Origin: Alphaproteobacteria bacterium
GTDB lineage: Bacteria; Pseudomonadota; Alphaproteobacteria; Micropepsales; Micropepsaceae
Length of the DNA: 64,000 nucleotides
Assembly: GCA_016783965.1 (NCBI GenBank)
Contig: JADHVO010000009.1
Coordinates: forward strand, 1 to 64,000
Direction of reading: 5' to 3'
Shown: positions 51,179-59,449 of the stretch, in pieces
Position numbering within the stretch: the stretch's first letter is position 1
How the letters are laid out: every line of letters begins with the position of its first letter
Translations under genes and position numbers: made by a program
Notes under the pieces: model-generated
Told to the model about the DNA's origin: nothing
The model's input: only the letters and a program-made list of their open reading frames with translations
Databases searched by the model: none

Positions 51179-51595
51179 ATGGTGAAGCGCATTGTTCTCG
51201 CGGCGTTGGCCGCGCTTGTTGCTACTGCGGCGTTTGCGGCCGATCCGCCGAAGCCGGCGGGACTGGACGCGGCGCGCAAGACGTTTGTCGCAACCGTGAA
51301 GGCGAAGGACTGGGTCAAGCTGGCGGACCAGGTGAACTGGCCGCTCAAGGTCGACAATTACGGCTCGCCACCGACGCTGGCGAAGGCGGCCTATCTCAAG
51401 GACCACAAGAAGCTGTCGATCTGGCTGGACGACAGCCTGCTCGGCTGCATTGGCGGCAACGCGGCCGCCTACCAGGGCGACAAGACGCAGTTCGGGTTCG
51501 GCAACTGGATCGTCGACTGCAACGGCAACGAATTCCTGTTCGGCGTCGTCGGCGGCAAGGTTCTGTTCACGGCCTACCAGAATATCAACGAGTAG
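51179..51595 (+). CDS. Small exported protein, unknown function
   Basis: 138 aa. A clear Sec signal peptide (MVKRIVLAALAALVATAAFA, cut after AFA) precedes a mature part of about 118 residues. That part contains DAARKTFVATVKAKDWVKLADQVNWPLKV, which resembles the start of small NTF2/DUF4440-like periplasmic domains, and two Cys (CIGG and DCNG) that may form a disulfide. No enzyme motif is seen. It begins one base after amidase copy 3, so it is the fourth gene of that operon. This location links it to the amidases, but how is unknown. Confidence 0.7.
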   Translation: MVKRIVLAALAALVATAAFAADPPKPAGLDAARKTFVATVKAKDWVKLADQVNWPLKVDNYGSPPTLAKAAYLKDHKKLSIWLDDSLLGCIGGNAAAYQGDKTQFGFGNWIVDCNGNEFLFGVVGGKVLFTAYQNINE

Positions 51596-52014
51596 ATCGC
51601 GGCGGACGCGACAAAGCGGGCGCCGCCGGACCGGTCCCGCTGCACCCACCTTGCTGATCGAAACGGGCTGGCCTCCCGCCGCGCGCACCTGAAGCGCGCC
51701 ACGGGGCACCCTTTCGATCATCAGCCGGCCTGGCGAGTGGGGCCGTCACACCCTCTACCCTCACCGCGGCGCGCATGGAGCGAACGCCTAATGCCCTGTA
51801 TTTCCACATGCTTTCCGCTCTACGTCACGGACAGACCCTCGTTGCTTCTGTCGGACAGATAGGGATCATTTTTTAGGTTTCAAGTCCTTTCTTGTGGATA
51901 ACTTTGATAATATTCTTGCTTCGTGCAGACGGCGCGGGCCGGCCGCCCCCTCCACCGCTTCGCGGTCCCCTCCCCCCGCTATCGCGGGGGAGGATCAAGC
52001 TCTATTGAGCGCCC
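51596..52014. other. Intergenic region with hairpin repeats
   Basis: 419 bases without a gene. The right half carries C-rich sequence with two small hairpins: ACCGC-TTC-GCGGT at 51954-51966 and CCCCCGC-TATC-GCGGGGG at 51973-51990. This is the style of short dispersed repeats found between alphaproteobacterial genes. The left half is A/T-richer near 51850-51920 and may hold the trmFO promoter. Confidence 0.5.
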
Positions 52015-53352
52015 ATGAGCGACGAACTTCACATTGTTGGCGGCGGATTGGCGGGGAGCGAGGCGGCGTGGCAGGCGGCGAACGCGGGCGCGCGTGTGGT
52101 GCTGCACGAGATGCGGCCGGTGCGCGGGACCGAGGCACATGTCACCGACGGGCTGGCGGAGCTGGTGTGCTCGAACTCGTTCCGCTCCGACGACTGGGAG
52201 AACAACGCCGTCGGCCTGCTACATGAGGAGATGCGGCGCGCCGGGTCGCTGATCATGCGCACGGCGGACGCGCATCGCCTGCCGGCCGGCGGCGCGCTGG
52301 CGGTGGACCGCGTGCCGTTCTCCGACACCATCACCCGCACGCTGGAGACGCATCCGAACATCCGCATCGCGCGCGGGGAAGTGGCGGGCCTGCCTCCCGA
52401 CGGGTGGCGTTCGACCATCATCGCGACGGGGCCGCTGACCTCGCCCGCATTGGCGGAGGCGGTGCGCGCGCTGACCGGCGAGGAGTCGCTGTCGTTCTTC
52501 GACGCCATCGCGCCGATCGTGAACAGGGAGTCGATCGACTTCGACATCTGCTGGATGCAGTCGCGCTACGACAAGGGAGACGGCGCGGACTACATCAACT
52601 GCCCGATGGACAAGGCGCGGTACGAGGCGTTCATCGCCGAACTGCTGGCGGGCGAGAAGACCGATTTCCGCGAGTGGGAGAAGACGACGCCCTATTTCGA
52701 GGGCTGTCTGCCGATCGAGGTGATGGCGTCGCGTGGGGTCGAGACGCTGCGCTTCGGGCCGATGAAGCCGGTGGGCCTGCACGATCCCAGGCGCGCAGAG
52801 CGGCCCTATGCGGTGGTGCAGCTGCGCCAGGACAACGCGCTGGGCACGCTGTGGAACATGGTGGGCTTCCAGACCAAGCTGAAATACGGCGAGCAGACGC
52901 GCATCTTCCGCATGATCCCGGGTTTGCAGAACGCAACGTTTGCGCGGCATGGCGGGCTGCATCGCAACACGTTCATCAACTCGCCGCGGTTGCTCGATGG
53001 ATCGCTGCGGCTGAAGCTGCGGCCGGCGCTGCGCTTCGCGGGCCAGGTGACGGGCGTCGAGGGCTATGTCGAGAGCGCGGCGATCGGGTTGCTGGCCGGT
53101 CGCTTCGCGGCGGACGAGCTAGCGGGCCGCGCCGTGGTGCCGCCGCCGGCGACGACGGCGCTAGGCGCCCTTCTTGGTCACATCACCGGCGGCGCTGACG
53201 AGAAGATGTTCCAGCCGATGAACGTGAACTTCGGCCTGTTCCCCGAGCCGCCGCCCAAGACGCGCGGCAAGGAGCGGAAGAAGGCGCAAAGCCACCGCGC
53301 ACTGCGGGATCTGGATGCGTGGCTTGGTGGGGCGAAGGTGGCGGCGGAGTAG
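52015..53352 (+). CDS. trmFO: Methylenetetrahydrofolate-tRNA-(uracil-54-C5)-methyltransferase TrmFO
   Basis: 445 aa. The FAD-binding N-terminus [17 protein letters not shown], the [17 protein letters not shown] motif with its conserved Cys, and later [34 protein letters not shown] and [17 protein letters not shown] are diagnostic of TrmFO (Gid). It uses methylenetetrahydrofolate and FADH2 to form ribothymidine at position 54 in the T loop of tRNAs. The C-terminal basic tail ([17 protein letters not shown]) is typical. It ends 11 bases before a small hypothetical gene. Confidence 0.97.
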   Translation: MSDELHIVGGGLAGSEAAWQAANAGARVVLHEMRPVRGTEAHVTDGLAELVCSNSFRSDDWENNAVGLLHEEMRRAGSLIMRTADAHRLPAGGALAVDRVPFSDTITRTLETHPNIRIARGEVAGLPPDGWRSTIIATGPLTSPALAEAVRALTGEESLSFFDAIAPIVNRESIDFDICWMQSRYDKGDGADYINCPMDKARYEAFIAELLAGEKTDFREWEKTTPYFEGCLPIEVMASRGVETLRFGPMKPVGLHDPRRAERPYAVVQLRQDNALGTLWNMVGFQTKLKYGEQTRIFRMIPGLQNATFARHGGLHRNTFINSPRLLDGSLRLKLRPALRFAGQVTGVEGYVESAAIGLLAGRFAADELAGRAVVPPPATTALGALLGHITGGADEKMFQPMNVNFGLFPEPPPKTRGKERKKAQSHRALRDLDAWLGGAKVAAE

Positions 53353-53363
53353 GGCTGCGCGCC

Positions 53364-53771
53364 ATGGGAATGAGCACCAATTCGTACACCATCGCGCAAC
53401 GTGCGATCTTCTCCCTCCTTGATGAAGCCGGGAGCGAAGATGCCGCCGCTCTCATCAACACGGTCTTCCTTGGCCTTCGCTCGAGAGAAGAGTTCAAGCG
53501 AATTGGCGCCGAATTGCTCTCACTCGCCGAGCTTGGGTTGATAGAACTAAGAATGGAGCTTGAGCACTCGCTCGGCGAAGCTCTCGACAAGCAAGAGCAA
53601 AGGGATTTGCTTCTGAGCTTAGACAGCAAGTTCCTCTGGTCGGAAGCGGAGCAGCTTTGGAAATGGCAGCTCGAGGAGCGTGCGGTGATCCAGCTTACAG
53701 ATTTCGGCAAATCCGAAGTTGAGGCGGTTTTGACTGAGCACGGTTGGCAATCACCAATCGGAAATGGATAG
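53364..53771 (+). CDS. Hypothetical protein, helical
   Basis: About 135 aa from an ATG at 53364; a second ATG at 53370 is equally possible. It is acidic and strongly helical (IAQRAIFSLLDEAGSEDAAALINTVFLGL, LGEALDKQEQRDLLLSLDSKF). There is no signal or membrane segment and no family I recognise. The A/T-richer codon use differs from trmFO and suggests a later arrival. A possible terminator lies at 54078-54116. Short distance to trmFO allows read-through expression. Confidence 0.55.
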   Translation: MGMSTNSYTIAQRAIFSLLDEAGSEDAAALINTVFLGLRSREEFKRIGAELLSLAELGLIELRMELEHSLGEALDKQEQRDLLLSLDSKFLWSEAEQLWKWQLEERAVIQLTDFGKSEVEAVLTEHGWQSPIGNG

Positions 53772-53837
53772 AGAGTTGACGCGCCCATCGCGTCGGAAAG
53801 ATCGCGCTCACACGTCTTGCGCCAACCCAACACTGCG

Positions 53838-53883
53838 CCCTCGCCCCCACGTAGTGGGGGAGAGGGTTGGGGTGAGGGGGCGG
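53838..53883. repeat. C/G-rich palindromic intergenic repeat
   Basis: The core hairpin CCCCCAC-GTA-GTGGGGG (53844-53860) is followed by GAGAGGGTTGGGGTGAGGGGG. This wording recurs between genes in many alphaproteobacterial genomes, and a related form is seen at 51954-51992 in this window. It is probably a non-autonomous dispersed repeat. Confidence 0.6.
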
Positions 53884-54077
53884 TAAAGCAGCGCGACCTT
53901 GTTGGTGTTTGGCATCGGCGGTGATGCAGGGCGGGTGCGGCATTGTCGCCGCCTTGATCGGCGTCAAGTTTGGAGCGCGGCCGTCCGTACATGATGACGT
54001 CATCAGCGGCGCGTCCCCCGCCCGCTGAATCTGTCGATGATGGGGCCTTCCCCTCTCCTTCGAAGGCCTCGTTCGTT

Positions 54078-54116
54078 GCCCCGGCCCGCCCCCAAGCTCG
54101 GCCGGGGCTTCTTTTT
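54078..54116 (+). terminator. Rho-independent terminator candidate
   Basis: A perfect 9-bp stem GCCCCGGCC (54078-54086) / GGCCGGGGC (54100-54108) with a 13-base loop is followed by TTCTTTTT. Orientation suits plus-strand transcripts from trmFO and the hypothetical gene at 53364. Confidence 0.7.
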
Positions 54117-54125
54117 GCGCCGCGA

Positions 54126-54950
54126 TCAGATGCGCTTGCGCGTGGCGGCAAAGAGAAGACGCACCTGGCGCCGGTGGATGGGGATTTCCGGCACGCGCGT
54201 CAGCGGATCGAACGCGCGGCGTGTGACGCGATGCAGGAAAAGCGGCACGAGGCTCGCGGGCAGGACGGCGGGAAGGAGTGCGGGCGGGACTCGCGCGGCC
54301 CGGGCCTTGTCGTAGTGCTCGCGGGCCCAGAGCGCCATCTGGCTGACCGCGGCCTTCACCTTCTGGGTGTGACCGCCGTGGAAGAACTCCTGCGGCGTGA
54401 GCTTCACCGCGGCGAGCAGGTCGAGCGGCAGCATCAGTTTGTGCCGCGCGGCGTGATGCGGCAGCGAACGCAGGATGCCGGCGAGCGCATACGCGATGCC
54501 GGCGTGGCGCGCGGCGGTTTCGTTTTCTCCGCCGAGGATCTGCATGGCGAGGCGCGTGAGGTTGCCAGCGGTCGCGTCGCAATACGCCTCCACCCGGGCG
54601 CGGTCGGCGAAGGCTTCCGAGGTGGAGTCGAAGGTGCGGGCGGCAAGCATCGCCTCGAACGGTTCAGGCGGCAGGCGGGTGTCGAGGAACAGGCCGGTGA
54701 GGGCCCGCGCGGTGTCGTGGTTGCGCGGTTCGCCCTGGCGCGCGCCGGCCAGGGTCTCGCGCCACCATTCGAGGCGGATCTCACCCATCATCGGCTCGCG
54801 CACCGTGTCGGCGACGCGCGCGATCTCGATGTTGAAGGCGTAGAGCGCATGCAGCAGCGGGCGCCTGCCGGCCGGCGCGAACAACGCTGAGAGATAGCGG
54901 TCCGGATCGGCGCTGCGGACGAGCTGGGCGACGGGGTCGGCAATGGCCAT
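54126..54950 (-). CDS. Squalene/phytoene synthase family protein (NDUFAF6-like)
   Basis: 274 aa from the ATG at 54950, giving the usual start MAIADPVAQLVRSADPDRYLSALFAP. It has the all-helical isoprenoid synthase fold (LLHALYAFNIEIARVADTVREPMMGEIRLEWWRE; YCDATAGNLTRLAMQILG) but lacks the full D-x-x-x-D metal motifs of true synthases. This degenerate version matches the NDUFAF6 group linked to respiratory complex I assembly. A real terpenoid role (HpnC/D type) is less likely. It is near yajC-secD, as in related bacteria. It lies downstream of the PuuD-N-like gene by 70 bases. Confidence 0.8.
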   Translation of the reverse strand: MAIADPVAQLVRSADPDRYLSALFAPAGRRPLLHALYAFNIEIARVADTVREPMMGEIRLEWWRETLAGARQGEPRNHDTARALTGLFLDTRLPPEPFEAMLAARTFDSTSEAFADRARVEAYCDATAGNLTRLAMQILGGENETAARHAGIAYALAGILRSLPHHAARHKLMLPLDLLAAVKLTPQEFFHGGHTQKVKAAVSQMALWAREHYDKARAARVPPALLPAVLPASLVPLFLHRVTRRAFDPLTRVPEIPIHRRQVRLLFAATRKRI

Positions 54951-55020
54951 GGTGGCTTGTAACGAAGAAGCCGCCGGATTGCTCCAGCGGCTTCCAATTC
55001 TCCAGCGTGTCGCCCGCGAC

Positions 55021-55656
55021 TTAAGGCATGTGCGAGGCGGCAACCATGCAGAACAGCATCGGGATCGACAGCAGCGTGTTGATGCGGCTGAAGCGGCCCG
55101 CGGTGCCGCCGGCGGCGGTCCTGGCCGCAGCGTCGAGGTTGGCATAGGCCGGGTTGAGGCTCAGCGCCTTCTGCTGGTTGGGCCAGATCACGAACCAGAC
55201 GTTGAACCACATGATGGTGGCGAACCACATGCCGATGCCGATCAGCAGGTAGGACGGCGTGCCGAAGGCCTTGCCCGTCGGGTCGTTGACGATGTCGAGG
55301 GTGTAGGCCTGTACGATGTAGCGGTTGATTCCGGCGAGCAGAATGCCGAACACCAGCGTGCTCATCGCGCCCCAGCGGAACCAGAACAGCGCGGCGGGCG
55401 TGATGTACTTGCCGAGTGCGGGGCGCAGCTCCGCCGGGATCGACGGCATGGTCGGGGTGGCGACGAAGTTGAAGTACCAGAGCAGGCCGATCCACATCAC
55501 GCCGCTGATGACGTGCAGCACGCGGATGATGTAGGCCCAGAAGGCCTCGCCCGCAAAGTCCAGTCCGCCGTACGAGAACCGAACGGCGATAACCAGGATC
55601 GCGAGCACGAGCCCCGCGATCACCACATTGCGCAGATTTCCCAAAAAGGCCGCCAT
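55021..55656 (-). CDS. PuuD-N-like (urate hydroxylase N-domain) membrane protein
   Basis: 211 aa with about five hydrophobic segments. The order (FWAYIIRVLHVISGVMWIGLLWYFNFVATP, LFWFRWGAMSTLVFGILLAGINRYIV, MWFATIMWFNVWFVIWPNQQKAL) matches the membrane domain of PuuD/Urate_ox_N, but the C-terminal cytochrome c part is missing. Conserved His and Trp residues in the second and fourth helices suggest haem or quinone contact; activity on urate is unproven. GGGAGGG lies just before the ATG. It sits directly after secD, where secF is often found. Confidence 0.75.
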   Translation of the reverse strand: MAAFLGNLRNVVIAGLVLAILVIAVRFSYGGLDFAGEAFWAYIIRVLHVISGVMWIGLLWYFNFVATPTMPSIPAELRPALGKYITPAALFWFRWGAMSTLVFGILLAGINRYIVQAYTLDIVNDPTGKAFGTPSYLLIGIGMWFATIMWFNVWFVIWPNQQKALSLNPAYANLDAAARTAAGGTAGRFSRINTLLSIPMLFCMVAASHMP

Positions 55657-55688
55657 GGCCGTCCCTCCCGTTTAAGTCCGGGGAGCTT

Positions 55689-55725
55689 AACCCCGAAAGT
55701 CCGGGGTTTCAGCCCTTTTTTGGGC
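55689..55725. repeat. Tandem small hairpins between secD and next gene
   Basis: AACCCCG-AAAGTC-CGGGGTT (55689-55708) is followed by GCCC-TTTTTT-GGGC (55712-55725). Both fall in the 100-base spacer between secD and the PuuD-N-like gene, which share a strand. They could reduce read-through or protect the mRNA. Neither is a standard terminator on the minus strand. Confidence 0.45.
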
Positions 55726-55760
55726 AGGGACTTTGTAAAGCGTGACCTTTAGGAAGCCCG

Positions 55761-57395
55761 TCAAATGGCAAGGCGCTTGGGACGGCGGATCTGGAGCCAG
55801 TAGACCACGATCAGGCGGGTCACCATCACCGCGGTGAAGAACGAGGTCACGATGCCGACGCCCAGCGTGACCGCGAAGCCACGGACCGGGCCGGAACCCA
55901 GCTGGAACAGGATCAGCGCGGCGATCAGGTGGGTCGAGTTGGCGTCGATGATGGTCGCCATGGCGCGGCGGAAGCCCTGGTCGATCGAGGCGAGCATGGA
56001 GCGGCCGTTCTTCTGCTCCTCCCGCATGCGTTCGTAGATCAGCACGTTGGCGTCGACCGCCATGCCCATGGTCAGCACGATGCCGGCGATGCCGGGCAGC
56101 GTGAGGGTGGCGCCGAACAATGTGAGCGCCGCCATCAGCAGGATGACGTTGAGGGTGAGCGCGATGTCGGCGAAGAGGCCAAACAGGCCGTAGCGCGCGA
56201 TCATGAAGAGGGCGACGAGGATGAGGCCCGCGAGCGCCGAGTACTTGCCGGCGGTCACCGAGTCCGCGCCGAGACCTGCGCCGACAGTGCGGCGCTCGAT
56301 CACCTTCAACGGCGCGGGCAGCGCGCCGGCGCGCAGCAACGTGGCGAGGTCGTTGGCGCTGTCGGGCGTGAAACTGCCGCTGATCTGGCCCGAACCGCCG
56401 AGGATCGGCTCGTTGATCACGGGATCGGTGATCACGACCTTGTCGAGCACGACAGCGAAGCGCTGGGTCTGGGGCGGATAGGCCTTGGTGATGTCGCCGA
56501 ACTCCTTGGCGCCGACGCTGTCGAAGCGGAACGAGACGATCGGTTCGCCGTGGTTCTGGTCAAAGCCGGCCTGGGCATCGACGAGGCGGTCGCCGCTGAT
56601 CGCGACGCGGCGCTCGACCACGACATAGCGGACGATAAGGCCGTTCTTGTCCTTGACCGGCAGGACCTCGTCGCCGATGGGCGCGACGGCGTTCGGCGTG
56701 TTGTAGCGGCCCGAGCCGTCGGCCGTCATGTCGACCAGCTGGAACGTCATCTTGGCGGTCTTGCCGAGGATGTCGATCAGGTGCTGGGGGTCGGAGAGGC
56801 CGGGCACCTCGACCACGATGCGGTCGTCGCCCTGGCGTTCGATGGATGGCTCGCGCGTGCCGAGCTCGTCGATGCGCTTGCGCACGACCTCGATCGACTG
56901 GGCGACGATCTCCTGCTGCGTCTGAAGCTTGTACCGGTCGGTCATCTTCAGCGTGAAGGTGCCGTTGCCATCGTCGGTGAAGTCGTAGGCTCTGGTGCCG
57001 ACGCCGAGGAGCGAGTTGGAGACGCTGGGGTTGAGCGCCTGGATCAGCCCCTTGGCCTCGTCGCGGCGCGTGGGATCGGTGATCTTGACGGCAATGCCGT
57101 CGCCCGAGCTGGCTCCAAACTGGTAGCCGATGGAGGGCTTGGCCTTGCGCAGGACGCGCCGGATATCGCCCTGGAGCGACTCGATCTTGTCCTTGTTGAC
57201 GGCATCGAGACCGACTTCGAGCAACAGATGCGAGCCGCCCTGGAGGTCGAGGCCGAGTGTGACCGTGTTCTTCGGCAGCCAGCGTGGATACTTGTCCAGC
57301 ACCGGCTGCGGCAGCGCGTTGGGCAGCGCGACGAGAATGCCCGCCAGCACGATGACGGCGACGACGATGCGGACCCAGTTCGAGACTTGCAGCAT
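55761..57395 (-). CDS. secD: Protein translocase subunit SecD
   Basis: 544 aa. One N-terminal helix (IVVAVIVLAGILVALPNAL) leads to a large periplasmic domain starting KNTVTLGLDLQGGSHLLLEV. The C-terminal five helices include GLIVLVALFMIARYGLFG-like stretches, LTLPGIAGIVLTMGMAVDANVLIYERMREE (the conserved D-x-N motif) and GFRRAMATIIDANSTHLIAAL. With SecF it uses the proton gradient to pull exported proteins. It follows yajC by 7 bases. No secF lies downstream, and the protein is too short to be a SecDF fusion. Confidence 0.96.
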   Translation of the reverse strand: MLQVSNWVRIVVAVIVLAGILVALPNALPQPVLDKYPRWLPKNTVTLGLDLQGGSHLLLEVGLDAVNKDKIESLQGDIRRVLRKAKPSIGYQFGASSGDGIAVKITDPTRRDEAKGLIQALNPSVSNSLLGVGTRAYDFTDDGNGTFTLKMTDRYKLQTQQEIVAQSIEVVRKRIDELGTREPSIERQGDDRIVVEVPGLSDPQHLIDILGKTAKMTFQLVDMTADGSGRYNTPNAVAPIGDEVLPVKDKNGLIVRYVVVERRVAISGDRLVDAQAGFDQNHGEPIVSFRFDSVGAKEFGDITKAYPPQTQRFAVVLDKVVITDPVINEPILGGSGQISGSFTPDSANDLATLLRAGALPAPLKVIERRTVGAGLGADSVTAGKYSALAGLILVALFMIARYGLFGLFADIALTLNVILLMAALTLFGATLTLPGIAGIVLTMGMAVDANVLIYERMREEQKNGRSMLASIDQGFRRAMATIIDANSTHLIAALILFQLGSGPVRGFAVTLGVGIVTSFFTAVMVTRLIVVYWLQIRRPKRLAI

Positions 57396-57402
57396 AGGCG
57401 GG

Positions 57403-57705
57403 TCAGCTCGCCTTGGTTTCGACCGGCTGGCCCTTGGCGCGAACTTCGGTGAGCGTGGCCTTGACCACCTGCACCTGCACGCCGTCGGCGATCTGAACGG
57501 TGACCTCGGTGTCTTCCTTGGCGGTCGCCTTGGTGACCTTGCCGACGATGCCGCCGGCGGTCACGACGGTGTCGCCGCGGCGGACATTGTCGATCATCTC
57601 GCGAAGCTGCTTCTGGCGCTGCTGTTGCGGACGGATCATCAGAAAATACATGATCGCAAAGATGAAGATCAGCGGCGCGATCTGTATGAGGGTCGACGTA
57701 TCCAT
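57403..57705 (-). CDS. yajC: Preprotein translocase subunit YajC
   Basis: 100 aa from the ATG at 57705. One membrane helix (IQIAPLIFIFAIMYFLMIR) is followed by PQQQRQKQLREMIDNVRRGDTVVTAGGIVGKV, the family signature, and a small basic/acidic cytosolic domain. It binds SecDF and AcrB. It is the first gene of yajC-secD. The start is supported by the normal family N-terminus; a longer frame upstream runs into the divergent DUF815 gene. Confidence 0.95.
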   Translation of the reverse strand: MDTSTLIQIAPLIFIFAIMYFLMIRPQQQRQKQLREMIDNVRRGDTVVTAGGIVGKVTKATAKEDTEVTVQIADGVQVQVVKATLTEVRAKGQPVETKAS

Positions 57706-57811
57706 TAATTGTCCGCTTGGTGAGGGATGGTGGGGCGCTGTGGCCACGCCGGAAGGCCGGGAATATAGCCGCGCCGCCCTCCTTTGCAACCGCAGCAAAT
57801 CAAGGACTTAG

Positions 57812-58696
57812 ATGGTGGCGAAGGGTTCTGTGGACAAGGGGTTGCGTGGGGAGAATGACCTCCTGAAGCGGGTCGCGGAAGCCCTGGAGAGGCTGGCGCC
57901 GCCGGCTGTCGCGACGCGGCCGCCTGCCGCAGGCGACGCCTTCGTCTGGGAGCCGGCACACGGCGGGCTGCTGCCCGTCGAACGGGTAGCGGCGGTGCCT
58001 CTGTCGCTGCTGAAGGGCGTGGACGCCAACCGCGACACGCTGCTGGAGAACACGCGCCGTTTCGCTGACGGCTTGCCGGCCAACAATGCGCTTTTGTGGG
58101 GCGCGCGGGGCATGGGCAAGAGCTCGCTGGTGAAGGCAGTGCATGGCGAGGTGAACCGCGGCCGCAAGGGAGCGGCGCGGCTGGTGCTCGTGGAAATCCA
58201 CCGCGAGGAGATCGCGAGCCTGCCGGTGCTGCTGCGCGTGCTTCGCGCGGACAAGAGGCGCTACCTGCTCTATTGCGACGACCTGTCCTTCGACCGCGAC
58301 GACACGTCGTACAAGTCGCTGAAGGCGGCGCTGGAGGGCGGGCTCGAGGGACGGCCAGAGAACGTGCTGTTCTACGCCACATCCAACCGGCGTCACCTGA
58401 TGCCGCGCGACATGATGGAGAACGAGCGCTCGACCGCGATCAACCCGTCGGAGGCGGTGGAGGAGAAGGTGTCGTTGTCCGACCGCTTCGGCCTGTGGCT
58501 CGGCTTCCACAATTGCGGGCAGGACGAATACCTCGCGATGATCGACGGTTACGCATCGCATTACGGGCTGATCGTGGAGAAGAACGAGCTGCACCGCCGC
58601 GCGCTGGCGTGGGCGACGGGACGCGGCGGCCGTTCGGGCCGCGTGGCATGGCAGTTCGTGCAGGACCTGGCGGGCGAACTCGGCGTGACCCTCTAG
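57812..58696 (+). CDS. DUF815 family P-loop ATPase
   Basis: 294 aa. ALLWGARGMGKSSLVKAV near 97 is Walker A. RRYLLYCDDLSFD gives a Walker B-like acidic pair, and NVLFYATSNRRHLMPRDM carries a sensor-1-like Asn. The layout fits the DUF815/AAA family that is common in Proteobacteria and lacks a proven role. It is cytosolic. It is divergent from yajC and converges on the LytM lipoprotein gene, with a 4-base overlap of stops. Its place between yajC and the surE-pcm-nlpD group is conserved in related bacteria. Confidence 0.88.
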   Translation: MVAKGSVDKGLRGENDLLKRVAEALERLAPPAVATRPPAAGDAFVWEPAHGGLLPVERVAAVPLSLLKGVDANRDTLLENTRRFADGLPANNALLWGARGMGKSSLVKAVHGEVNRGRKGAARLVLVEIHREEIASLPVLLRVLRADKRRYLLYCDDLSFDRDDTSYKSLKAALEGGLEGRPENVLFYATSNRRHLMPRDMMENERSTAINPSEAVEEKVSLSDRFGLWLGFHNCGQDEYLAMIDGYASHYGLIVEKNELHRRALAWATGRGGRSGRVAWQFVQDLAGELGVTL

Positions 58697-59436
58697 TTTG
58701 CGCTCGCCGTGCGCGTCGTCAGCATCGTGCGCGGGTTGACCGGGGTGATGCCCTTGCGGATCTCGAAGTGGAGCTGTGGGCTCGTGACGTCGCCGGTCTG
58801 TCCGGAGTAGCCGATCACCTGCCCCCTGGCGACGTAGTCGCCGCGGTTCACGACGATGCGGTCGGCATGGGCATAGGCTGTGACATAGCCGCCATCGTGC
58901 TTGATGAGCACGAGGTTGCCGTAGCCGCGCAATTCGTTGCCGGCATAGCTGACCTGGCCGGCACCGGCGGCGTGAATGGGCGTGCCGGTGGCGGCGGCGA
59001 TATTGATGCCGTCGTTGCGGCCACCAGAAGACGTGGCGCCGAAGTCGGCGATGACGCGGCCCTGGATCGGCCACACGAAGGTCGCGCCGGCATCCCCCGG
59101 CGACGGATCAGGCGTATAGGTGGCAGCCTGCGGCGCAGCCGGGCGGGCCGGCGGGGGATTGTTCTGCGTGTACCAGGCGGGATGGTTCTGTCCCGGCGGG
59201 CAATCGGCGGACGCGGCCTGCGTTGGCGGCGCGGCGGCGTGCGTGTGGTGATGCGCTGGCCGCGGACGCGGCGTCGGACCGTTGTCAGCGACGCGATGGG
59301 CCGGCGGATCGCCTTGCGGGAACCAGTCCAGCGCGGTCTTCGGCGGGTCGGAAACGCACCCGGTCAGGAAGACGGACGACAGAAGGACGGTGGCAAGCAG
59401 CGCGGCGACGCGCTGCAACTCGAAGATCCGGACCAT
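58693..59436 (-). CDS. NlpD-like LytM (M23) lipoprotein, degenerate active site
   Basis: 247 aa. VLLSSVFLTGC is a lipoprotein signal with Cys27. A Pro/His/Ala-rich linker (about 45-115) includes PRPAHHHTHAAAPP. The LytM domain shows FVWPIQGRVIADFG, NDGINIAAATGTPIHAAGAG, GYGNLVLIKHDGGYVTAYAH and SPQLHFEIRKG. The first zinc His (N-D-G-I-N) and the first His of the H-x-H pair (Q-L-H) are lost, as in E. coli NlpD, which activates an amidase instead of cutting murein itself. There is no LysM. It lies 13 bases after pcm, keeping the surE-pcm-nlpD order. Confidence 0.88.
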   Translation of the reverse strand: MVRIFELQRVAALLATVLLSSVFLTGCVSDPPKTALDWFPQGDPPAHRVADNGPTPRPRPAHHHTHAAAPPTQAASADCPPGQNHPAWYTQNNPPPARPAAPQAATYTPDPSPGDAGATFVWPIQGRVIADFGATSSGGRNDGINIAAATGTPIHAAGAGQVSYAGNELRGYGNLVLIKHDGGYVTAYAHADRIVVNRGDYVARGQVIGYSGQTGDVTSPQLHFEIRKGITPVNPRTMLTTRTASAN

Positions 59437-59449
59437 GGTGGTTCACACC

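Larger units (their letters stand above)
53772..54125. other. Intergenic region with dispersed-type repeat
   Basis: 354 bases between convergent genes. It contains a C/G-rich palindromic repeat at 53838-53883 (core CCCCCAC-GTA-GTGGGGG at 53844-53860 followed by a GAGGGTTGGGGTGAGGG stretch). It also has a perfect 14-bp palindrome TGATGACGTCATCA at 53992-54005 and a terminator-like hairpin at its right end. No coding frame is convincing. Confidence 0.5.

Noticed and set aside
55929..57452. 507-codon open frame on the plus strand opposite secD
   Set aside because: It is an antisense shadow; the composition is low-complexity (Gly/Asp/Val/Arg) and there is no domain.
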